Source: an uncultured Collinsella sp. (lineage in GTDB: Bacteria; Actinomycetota; Coriobacteriia; Coriobacteriales; Coriobacteriaceae). Taken from it: 6,690 bases of DNA. The notes below the pieces were generated by a model. It did no database searches. It was not told the DNA's origin and saw nothing but the letters and a program-made list of their open reading frames with translations. Positions within the stretch are counted from its first letter, which is position 1, and each line of letters begins with the position of its first letter. This document shows positions 1-5,252 of the stretch, piece after piece. The stretch covers positions 1-6,690 of the forward strand of contig USKV01000082.1 of NCBI GenBank assembly GCA_900555355.1. The letters run 5' to 3'. Both the position numbers and the translations under genes were made by a program.

Positions 1-24
1 TTCAGGCCATTAAAGACGGCTTTT
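1..24 (+). other. Out-of-frame 5' coding remnant of the first EIICB gene
   Basis: Read from position 3, these bases encode Gln-Ala-Ile-Lys-Asp-Gly-Phe. This matches the QAIKDGF of the downstream paralogue just before its first membrane segment. The downstream gene then continues Leu-Gly-Cys-Met-Pro. Here the match resumes as Leu-Ala-Ala-Met-Pro only in the other frame (from 23). The two frames join if the T run at 21-24 had five T instead of four. The coding sequence therefore continues upstream of the window, and a one-base deletion or a sequence error separates it from the main open frame. Confidence 0.85.
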
Positions 25-1690
25 GGCAGCAATGCCCATCATCCTGTCTTCTTCTGTCTTCCTGCTTATTTCGACCCTGCCGGGCGTTGTCGCCACGGTC
101 GGCGGCTTTACGCTGCCCGACTGGTGGAACGTCGACGTCGTGAACTTCTGCAACAAGGTTTACAACTTCACGATGGGCGTCGTGGGCATCATGGTCGCCG
201 GCACCACCGCAAGCGCGCTGACCGGCTCCAAGAACCGCCGCATGCCTGCCGGCAAGGCCATCAACGCCACGAGCACCATGGTCGCCGCCATGTGCGCTAT
301 GCTCATCTTGGCCGTTACCCAGACGAGTGCCAAGATCGACGGCGCCGATGTCTCGGTGTTCTTTACCGACAACATGGGCACCAAGGGCCTACTGAGCTCC
401 TTTGTCGCCGCATTTGCCACGGTCAACATCTATGCCTTCTGCATTAAGCGAGACATCACCATCAAGCTGCCCAAAGAAGTCCCCGGCGCCATCGCCCAGA
501 ACTTCCGCGACATCTTCGCCTTCAGCTTCTCCATCCTGTTTGTCGCCGTCATCGACGTTATCTGCCGCACCTGCTTGGCCGTCCCGTTTGCCAACGTCAT
601 CTCCACGCTGGTGAGCCCGCTGTTCGCCGCTGCCGATTCCTACGCCGGCCTCGCCCTCATCTGGTTCATGATCCCGCTGTTCTGGTTCATGGGCATCCAC
701 GGCCCCTCGGTCGTTAAGCCTGCCCTCAACGCCGCGCTGTTTGGCAACATCACCACCAACCTCGCCACGCTGCAGGCCGGCGGTCACCCCGCCCTCGCCC
801 TGACCGAGAACTTCGGTAACTACATCGGCGAACTCGGCGGCACCGGCGCCACGTTCATTGTCCCGATCATCTTCCTGCTCTTTATGCGCTCCAAGCAGCT
901 CAAGGCCGTCGGCAAAGCCTCTGTCGTACCCGTGATGTTCGCCGTCAACGAACCGCTGCTGTTCGCCGCGCCCATCATCCTCAACCCGTACTTCCTGATC
1001 CCGTTCCTGTTTGCCCCCGTGGCCAACGTCCTCATTGGTAAGTTCTTCATCGACTTTTTGGGCATGAACGGCTTTATCTATGCCATGCCGTGGGCACTCC
1101 CCGGACCGATCGGCACCTTCATCGACACCAACTTCCAGCCGATCTCTCTGGTCCTGGTTGTCGTCCTGCTGGTCGTTGACTTCTTAATCTACTACCCGTT
1201 CTGCAAGGCCTACGACAACGTCCTGTGCAAGCAGGAGGCCGAGACCCTGGCCGAAGAAGAGGCCGAGGAGACCAAGGCCGTCAAGACCGCTGCCGCCCCC
1301 GCCGTTGAGGCTCCTGTTGTCGAGACCGCTTCTGCCACTGAGGCCTCCGCAGCTCCGTCCGCCCTTAAGGGCAAGGATCTGAGGGTTCTGGTTCTGTGCG
1401 CTGGCGCCGGCACCTCTGCACTGCTCGCCAACGCGCTTAAGGAAGGCGCCGACGAGCTGGGCATCGACATTACCGCCAACGCCGGTGCCTACGGCAGCCA
1501 CTACGCCATCATGGACCAGTACAACGTCATCGTCCTGGCTCCGCAGGTTCGCACCTATTACAACGAGATGAAGGCCGACACCGACCGCCTGGGCATCACG
1601 CTGCTGTCGCCCAAGGGCAAACAGTACATCGACCTCACTAAGGATCCCAAGGGTGCCGTCGCCTGGATCGAGGAAAACCTCGAGGCATAA
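23..1690 (+). CDS. lacE: PTS lactose/cellobiose-family EIICB permease (5' partial, apparent frameshift)
   Basis: Membrane sugar transporter of the PTS lactose/cellobiose family, which imports a disaccharide and phosphorylates it on entry. The EIIC domain (about residues 1-400) is strongly hydrophobic. It has IHGPS with His226 and FAVNEPLLF with Glu310, the positions known to contact sugar in ChbC-type EIIC. An Ala/Glu/Pro-rich linker (about 403-452) leads to an EIIB domain with VLVLCAGAGTSALLANAL, where Cys459 is the expected phosphocysteine, followed by YNVIVLAPQVRTYYNEMKADTDRLGI as in LacE. The apparent TTG start at 23 is not a real start: paralogue comparison shows about 29 N-terminal residues missing upstream and a frame break at 21-24. 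If the missing base is real, this is a pseudogene; if it is an error at a contig edge, the gene is intact. Substrate is uncertain (lactose, cellobiose or another beta-glycoside). A strong terminator follows the stop. Confidence 0.9.
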   Translation: MAAMPIILSSSVFLLISTLPGVVATVGGFTLPDWWNVDVVNFCNKVYNFTMGVVGIMVAGTTASALTGSKNRRMPAGKAINATSTMVAAMCAMLILAVTQTSAKIDGADVSVFFTDNMGTKGLLSSFVAAFATVNIYAFCIKRDITIKLPKEVPGAIAQNFRDIFAFSFSILFVAVIDVICRTCLAVPFANVISTLVSPLFAAADSYAGLALIWFMIPLFWFMGIHGPSVVKPALNAALFGNITTNLATLQAGGHPALALTENFGNYIGELGGTGATFIVPIIFLLFMRSKQLKAVGKASVVPVMFAVNEPLLFAAPIILNPYFLIPFLFAPVANVLIGKFFIDFLGMNGFIYAMPWALPGPIGTFIDTNFQPISLVLVVVLLVVDFLIYYPFCKAYDNVLCKQEAETLAEEEAEETKAVKTAAAPAVEAPVVETASATEASAAPSALKGKDLRVLVLCAGAGTSALLANALKEGADELGIDITANAGAYGSHYAIMDQYNVIVLAPQVRTYYNEMKADTDRLGITLLSPKGKQYIDLTKDPKGAVAWIEENLEA

Positions 1691-1717
1691 AACGCTGACG
1701 CCACCTGCCGCTCGCAG

Positions 1718-1766
1718 AAAAAAAATGGCCCGTGCATCGATGCGTGATGCGCGGGCCATTTTGTTT
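1718..1766. terminator. Bidirectional intrinsic terminator between convergent genes
   Basis: A 17-bp stem pairs 1722-1738 (AAAATGGCCCGTGCATC) with 1746-1762 around a 7-nt loop, with only one wobble pair (1733 with 1751). On the + strand the stem is followed by TTTTGTTT and would end the first EIICB transcript, 32 bases after its stop. On the - strand the eight A residues at 1718-1725 become a T8 tract, an even better U-run for transcripts arriving from the LacI-family gene. The element therefore fits both converging transcripts. Confidence 0.92.
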
Positions 1767-1795
1767 AGACCGCACCCGTCCTCCTGTTCATCTTA

Positions 1796-1840
1796 ATCTG
1801 TAACATCTAGCCGAGTTTTTGGGTCCCAGCTGTTACAGAT
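1796..1840. repeat. Inverted-repeat unit 1
   Basis: Arms ATCTGTAACA (1796-1805) and TGTTACAGAT (1831-1840) are perfectly complementary. Pairing beyond the arms is weaker than in the other units. The 25-bp loop contains CCGAGTTTTTGGGTCCCA and differs from the loop of unit 4 at only four positions. Confidence 0.92.
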
Positions 1841-1869
1841 CGAGGTGAACGCACAGGCCAAGCCAAAAA

Positions 1870-1924
1870 TCTCAATCTGTAACATGTAGACCGCTTTTGA
1901 CCGCTTAGATGTTACAGATCGAGA
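1870..1924. repeat. Inverted-repeat unit 2
   Basis: The core arms at 1875-1884 and 1910-1919 are perfect. They extend outward to 15 bp (1870-1884 with 1910-1924) with one A/C mismatch at 1874/1920, which becomes a G-U pair in a - strand transcript. The loop is unrelated to that of unit 1 and carries an 8-bp direct repeat GACCGCTT at 1889 and 1899. It also continues the stem partly at its base. Confidence 0.92.
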
Positions 1925-1949
1925 CAAACAGATGGGTCAATCCAATCAA

Positions 1950-2004
1950 TCTAGATCTGTAACACCTGGCTGGTCATTTCACTCCTAACTGTTACAGATC
2001 GAGA
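1950..2004. repeat. Inverted-repeat unit 3
   Basis: The core arms at 1955-1964 and 1990-1999 are perfect. The extended arms 1950-1964 and 1990-2004 pair at 14 of 15 positions, with G1954-C2000 where unit 4 has A-T. The 25-bp loop differs in sequence from the other three. The right flank ATCGAGACAAA is shared with unit 2. Confidence 0.92.
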
Positions 2005-2030
2005 CAAAGATGATGGCTGGGTAGACAAAA

Positions 2031-2085
2031 TCTCAATCTATAACACCTAGTCGAGTTTTCGGGTCCCACCTGTTACAGATTTAGA
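2031..2085. repeat. Inverted-repeat unit 4
   Basis: The left core is ATCTATAACA (2036-2045), with one change from the other copies; the right core is TGTTACAGAT (2071-2080). The changed base gives A2040/C2076, which is a G-U pair on the - strand transcript. The extended arms reach 2031 and 2085 with one further mismatch. The loop (TCGAGTTTTCGGGTCCCA) matches that of unit 1 at 21 of 25 positions. The unit ends 18 bases before the stop codon of the LacI-family gene. Confidence 0.91.
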
Positions 2086-2103
2086 CGAGCAGGCCGAGCA
2101 CGT

Positions 2104-3114
2104 CTACGCCCGCAGATCCCTTACGCTGGAACGCTCGACCAACACGCCCGAGACGAGCGTACGACTTCTGGAGCTCGGGGCTTCCAGACCTGCGACGACC
2201 TCGTTAAGCGCACGGATACCCAACTCGCGGTGGCGAAACTTCACTGACGTCAGAATCGAGTTGGGAATCGTCTTGTAGAGTTCGTCGTCGAAGCCGATCA
2301 CGGACACGTCGTCGGGCACATTGAGCCCTTTGTCACGTAGAGCCATCATCACGCCGTTTGCCATGCAGTCGTTAGCAGCGAGGACCGCCGTGCAATCGGG
2401 CTTATCGGCAAGCACAAGGCCCGCGGCATAGCCACTATCCGCATTCCAATCGCCTTGCAGAGGCTCGGGCGGCTCAATGCCACGTGCCTCGAGTGCCGCT
2501 CGCCAACCTTTCATACGGCACTGGCTCGACAGTGACTCTTTCTTACCAGAGACGAAGTACACGTTCTTGTGCCCGTGGTTCAAGAAGTACTCGCACGCCA
2601 TGCGCGCGCCGCCCTCTTGGTCGTCACTGACGGTAGAGCAGGTAGGATGTTCCATCGGTGTGATAATCACCGTCTTGAGGTCTTTCGGCGCCTCAAAGGT
2701 ATCAAAGTCATCGACCATCTGGCGCAGGTTGAAAATCATGCCGTCGACGGGGAGCTGCGACATCCTACGCGCCGCTTCGGCAAGGGTCATCTTCTCCCCC
2801 GCCCGCTTTTTGATCATCGTAAGAGCAAAGCCTCGCTCTTCGGCGGCATCGGCGATACCGTCGATCATGTCCACGGCACCGCCCGACAAGTGGAACAGCA
2901 CGACGCCGATGCACCCGTAACGGCCCAACTTGAGCGAACGCGCGGCAAAGTTGGCTCGAAACCCGAGCGCCTCCATGGCCGAATGAACCTTATCGCGTGT
3001 CGACTCTCGCACGCTATCGGGCTCGTTAATCACGCGCGAAACCGTCTTGAGAGAAACACCAGCGGCAATCGCCACATCATTCATTGAGACATTTTTCTTG
3101 TCCATCGTTGCCAC
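2104..3114 (-). CDS. LacI-family transcriptional regulator
   Basis: A DNA-binding repressor-type protein of 336 residues, normal for the family. The N-terminal helix-turn-helix reads MNDVAIAAGVSLKTVSRVIN. The hinge is NFAARSLKLGR; its Leu (about residue 61) is the residue that inserts at a central CpG in LacI and PurR. The rest is a periplasmic-binding-protein-like effector domain, with AANDCMANGVMMAL and VSVIGFDD near the C-terminus as in sugar-responsive members. Start choice: GTG at 3114 has GGAG (3120-3123 on the other strand) five bases upstream; ATG at 3105 is possible but lies 14 bases from that site. An upstream in-frame TTG at 3183 would sit inside the likely promoter and is rejected. 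It is divergent from the second EIICB gene and its likely operator lies between them, so it probably controls that operon and perhaps itself. The effector is unknown. Confidence 0.93.
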   Translation of the reverse strand: MATMDKKNVSMNDVAIAAGVSLKTVSRVINEPDSVRESTRDKVHSAMEALGFRANFAARSLKLGRYGCIGVVLFHLSGGAVDMIDGIADAAEERGFALTMIKKRAGEKMTLAEAARRMSQLPVDGMIFNLRQMVDDFDTFEAPKDLKTVIITPMEHPTCSTVSDDQEGGARMACEYFLNHGHKNVYFVSGKKESLSSQCRMKGWRAALEARGIEPPEPLQGDWNADSGYAAGLVLADKPDCTAVLAANDCMANGVMMALRDKGLNVPDDVSVIGFDDELYKTIPNSILTSVKFRHRELGIRALNEVVAGLEAPSSRSRTLVSGVLVERSSVRDLRA

Positions 3115-3156
3115 TGCTTCTCCACTCGGTTCTCTATCACTTGTTTTTTGCGTTCT

Positions 3157-3183
3157 AGCATACACTACCTGCCCGACTGACAA
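3157..3183 (-). promoter_or_regulatory. Candidate promoter of the LacI-family gene
   Basis: On the - strand a TTGTCA (-35 like, 3178-3183) is followed after 15 bp by TATGCT (-10 like, 3157-3162). The predicted start, near 3150, leaves a short leader before the GTG at 3114. The spacing is shorter than the usual 17 bp, so this is tentative. Confidence 0.4.
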
Positions 3184-3196
3184 ATCAACCGTTTAC

Positions 3197-3226
3197 CGGA
3201 CAATATCGACCACTCACCCGTATATC
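3197..3226 (+). promoter_or_regulatory. Weak candidate promoter for the EIICB2-lacG operon
   Basis: CGGACA (3197-3202) and TATATC (3221-3226) are separated by 18 bp, and each matches the sigma-70-type consensus at four of six positions. Transcription would start near 3233, placing the palindromic operator about 30-55 bases downstream as a roadblock. No better -35/-10 pair is visible; the TTGTCA copies inside the operator lack a good -10 partner. Confidence 0.25.
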
Positions 3227-3251
3227 CTTGTTGCTCTTTCAAAAATGTCTT

Positions 3252-3288
3252 ACGTTGTCATTAACGAAATGACAACGTTGTCATTTCG
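3252..3288. promoter_or_regulatory. LacI-family operator: 24-bp perfect palindrome plus extra half-site
   Basis: Positions 3265-3288 form a perfect 24-bp palindrome centred on CG at 3276/3277, with core TGACAACGTTGTCA (3270-3283). This is the classical LacI/GalR operator form, an inverted repeat with a central CpG. A third half-site, ACGTTGTCATT (3252-3262), lies just upstream. It pairs perfectly with AATGACAACGT (3268-3278), forming a second inverted repeat of 11-bp arms around 5 bp that shares the middle half-site. The element is between the divergent regulator and the EIICB2 gene. The natural inference is that the adjacent regulator binds here and represses the operon. Confidence 0.88.
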
Positions 3289-3293
3289 CAATG

Positions 3294-3312
3294 CCTTCCT
3301 TAAGCAGGAAGG
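3294..3312 (+). other. Small hairpin in the leader of the EIICB2 gene
   Basis: CCTTCCT (3294-3300) and AGGAAGG (3306-3312) form a perfect 7-bp stem with loop TAAGC, extendable by one G-T pair and followed by TTT. It lies between the operator and the ribosome binding site, 78 bases upstream of the start codon. It is too weak and lacks the U-run of a good terminator. A role in leader stability or attenuation is possible but unproven. Confidence 0.5.
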
Positions 3313-3389
3313 TTTCCGGGCAGTCCTGACCATCCATCGACGACCAGTTCCATCCACATGCATCGCTCATCAAGTAGCAAAGGAGCTCT

Positions 3390-5177
3390 ATGGACGCCAT
3401 CGTAAAGATGCTCGAAAAGCATCAACCGTTCTTTGAGAAGATCTCGAGGAACATATACCTCCAGGCCATCAAGGACGGATTCCTTGGGTGCATGCCCATT
3501 GTCCTCACCTCTTCGATCTTTCTGCTCATTGCCACCCTTCCCGGCGTAGTCGGTGTCACGCTGCCCCAGCCGCTCATCGACTGGTGCAACAAGCTCTACA
3601 ACTTCACCATGGGCGTCATGGGCATCATGGTTGCCGGCACCACTGCCAAGAACTTCACGGCTTCCATGAACCGTCGCATGCCCGCCGGCAAAGTGCTCAA
3701 CGACGGTTCCACCATGGTGGCCGCCCAGTGCAGCATGCTGCTGCTCGCAGTCACGCAGTTCACCACCAAGTTCAACGGCTCCGAACTTTCGGTCTTCGAT
3801 TGCACCAGCATGGGTACGCGCGGTCTGTTCTCGGCCTATATCGCCGCGTTCATTACCGTGTGGGTCTATAAGTTCTGCGTCTCGCGCGATCTGACCATTA
3901 AGCTGCCTAAGGAGGTCCCGGGCGCCATCGCTCAGAACTTCCGCGACATCATCCCCTTTGGCGGCGCCGTCATCATCTGCGGCATCATCGATGTCGTCGT
4001 GCGCAACCTCATGGGCGTTCCGTTCTCCGAGCTGCTTATCAAACTGCTCTCCCCGCTCTTCACCGCTGCAGAAACCTATCCTGGCCTTATCCTTATCCAG
4101 GCAGCCACCGCGTTCTTCTGGTTCATCGGCGTCCACGGCCCCTCGATCGTCCAGCCGGGCATCGACCCCATCCGTCTTGCCAACCAGGCCGAAAACCTGC
4201 AGGTTCTGCTGGCCGGTGGCCACCCCGCCCACTCCCTCACCTTTAACATGTCGCTCGTGGGTGAATTCGGCGGCACCGGCGCCACGTTCATCGTGCCGCT
4301 TCTGCTGATTCTCTTTATGAAGTCCAAGCAGCTCAAGGCCGTCGGTAAGGCCTCGATTGTTCCTGTTGCCTTCGCCGTCAACGAACCGCTGCTCTTTGGC
4401 GCGCCGATGATCCTTAACCCCTACATGCTCATCCCCTTTGTTGCCGCCGGCTGCGTCAACGTGAGTGTTGCCAAGTTCTTTATCGATAACGTGGGCATGA
4501 ATGGCTTCTCCTTCGTGGTGCCTTGGGCCACCCCCGCCCCCATCGGCATTTTCATCACCACGAACTTCCAGCTTATTGCCCTGGTATTTGTCGCGATCAT
4601 CATCTTGCTGGACGCCATCATCTACCTGCCGTTCTTGAAGGCATACGATAAGCTGCTCTGCGACCAGGAGGCCGAGCGCGCCGCCGAGCTGGGTCTCGAG
4701 TCCAACGGTGCCGCTGCCATTGCCGCCAGCACCTCTGCGCCCGCTGTCGAGCAGACCGCCGCTGTCACCACTGCCGCCGAGCCGACCGCCGCTGCCGCCG
4801 ACAGCAAGCCTGTCGCCGATCAGCCCGAGCCCGCCGCCGACGCATCCGCTAAGAAGGACGTCGATGGCCTGAAGGTCCTCGTCCTGTGCGCCGGCGCCGG
4901 CACCTCTGCCATGCTTGCCAACGCCATCAAGGAAGGTGCTGCACAGACCGGAGAGAATATTGCTTCCTCCGCAGGCGCTTATGGCCAACACACTGCCATC
5001 ATGGATCAGTACGACGTCATCGTGCTCGCCCCGCAGGTCCGTAGCTACTACAACGACATGAAGGCCGACACCGATCGCCTGGGCATTAAGCTGCTCGCCC
5101 CGCGCGGCAAGGAATATATCGACCTTACCCGCGACCCCGCTGGCGCCATCAAGTGGCTCCGCGAGAACCTCGACTAG
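3390..5177 (+). CDS. lacE: PTS lactose-specific EIICB permease (complete)
   Basis: A 595-residue membrane permease and phosphotransferase of the LacE type, likely importing lactose or a related beta-galactoside as the 6-phosphate. The N-terminus (KHQPFFEKISRNIYLQAIKDGF) matches LacE. The EIIC domain covers about residues 1-424, with many hydrophobic segments, IHGPS containing His249 and FAVNEPLLFGAP containing Glu332, close to the substrate-contact positions known in ChbC. An Ala/Pro/Glu/Thr-rich linker (about 425-492) joins EIIB, where VLVLCAGAGTSAMLANAI holds the phospho-acceptor Cys500. It is somewhat longer than typical LacE (about 570), mainly because of the linker. Start: ATG with AGGAG four bases upstream. 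It precedes lacG by 75 bp and lies behind the LacI-type operator. It is paralogous to the permease at the window start. EIIA is not fused and not nearby. Lactose specificity is inferred from lacG. Confidence 0.95.
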   Translation: MDAIVKMLEKHQPFFEKISRNIYLQAIKDGFLGCMPIVLTSSIFLLIATLPGVVGVTLPQPLIDWCNKLYNFTMGVMGIMVAGTTAKNFTASMNRRMPAGKVLNDGSTMVAAQCSMLLLAVTQFTTKFNGSELSVFDCTSMGTRGLFSAYIAAFITVWVYKFCVSRDLTIKLPKEVPGAIAQNFRDIIPFGGAVIICGIIDVVVRNLMGVPFSELLIKLLSPLFTAAETYPGLILIQAATAFFWFIGVHGPSIVQPGIDPIRLANQAENLQVLLAGGHPAHSLTFNMSLVGEFGGTGATFIVPLLLILFMKSKQLKAVGKASIVPVAFAVNEPLLFGAPMILNPYMLIPFVAAGCVNVSVAKFFIDNVGMNGFSFVVPWATPAPIGIFITTNFQLIALVFVAIIILLDAIIYLPFLKAYDKLLCDQEAERAAELGLESNGAAAIAASTSAPAVEQTAAVTTAAEPTAAAADSKPVADQPEPAADASAKKDVDGLKVLVLCAGAGTSAMLANAIKEGAAQTGENIASSAGAYGQHTAIMDQYDVIVLAPQVRSYYNDMKADTDRLGIKLLAPRGKEYIDLTRDPAGAIKWLRENLD

Positions 5178-5191
5178 TTCCTCCCTCTGTT

Positions 5192-5218
5192 GGTGCCCGG
5201 ATCCCCAGTTCGGGCACC
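5192..5218 (+). other. Intercistronic stem-loop between EIICB2 and lacG
   Basis: GGTGCCCG (5192-5199) and CGGGCACC (5211-5218) form a perfect, GC-rich 8-bp stem with an 11-nt loop, starting 15 bases after the permease stop. It is followed by TCTCCCTATT rather than a T-run, so full termination is unlikely. Such hairpins can protect the 3' end of the upstream message or cause partial termination, which would set the ratio of permease to enzyme. Confidence 0.75.
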
Positions 5219-5252
5219 TCTCCCTATTCGAATCCCACAGAAAGGATGACTC

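Larger units (their letters stand above)
1791..2085. repeat. Array of four inverted-repeat units with constant 25-bp loops
   Basis: The array has eight copies of a 10-bp element in alternating orientation: ATCTGTAACA at 1796, 1875, 1955 and 2036 (the last as ATCTATAACA), and TGTTACAGAT at 1831, 1910, 1990 and 2071. Each pair encloses exactly 25 bp. Unit starts are 79, 80 and 81 bp apart. In units 2 to 4 the arms extend to about 15 bp (TCTC-A/G-ATCTGTAACA against TGTTACAGATCGAGA). The array fills the space between the terminator at 1718-1766 and the 3' end of the LacI-family gene. There is no cas gene, no transposase and no convincing open frame here. It resembles REP/BIME-type intergenic palindromes in layout, but I do not recognise the sequence. 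Confidence 0.93.

Noticed and set aside
17..28. Programmed -1 ribosomal frameshift in the first permease gene
   Set aside because: The T4 run in GGC-TTT-TGG is not a canonical slippery heptamer, no downstream stimulatory structure is evident, and the intact paralogue needs no shift at the same place. A deletion or sequence error is more likely.
1791..2085. CRISPR array
   Set aside because: The repeated element is only 10-15 bp, alternates in orientation, and the intervals form palindromic units. There is no constant direct repeat of typical length and no cas gene.
2569..3087. A 172-codon + strand open frame opposite the LacI-family gene
   Set aside because: It overlaps a clear regulator gene entirely, has no family resemblance, and is explained by codon bias of the opposite strand.
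3270..3283. Catabolite-responsive element (CcpA-type cre)
   Set aside because: TGACAACGTTGTCA differs from the cre consensus at one conserved position. The site is perfectly palindromic and lies next to a cognate-looking LacI-family gene, so a local operator is the simpler reading.
5192..5218. Intrinsic terminator after the second permease gene
   Set aside because: The stem is strong but is followed by TCTCCCTATT rather than a T-run, and lacG with a good ribosome binding site follows closely, so complete termination is unlikely.
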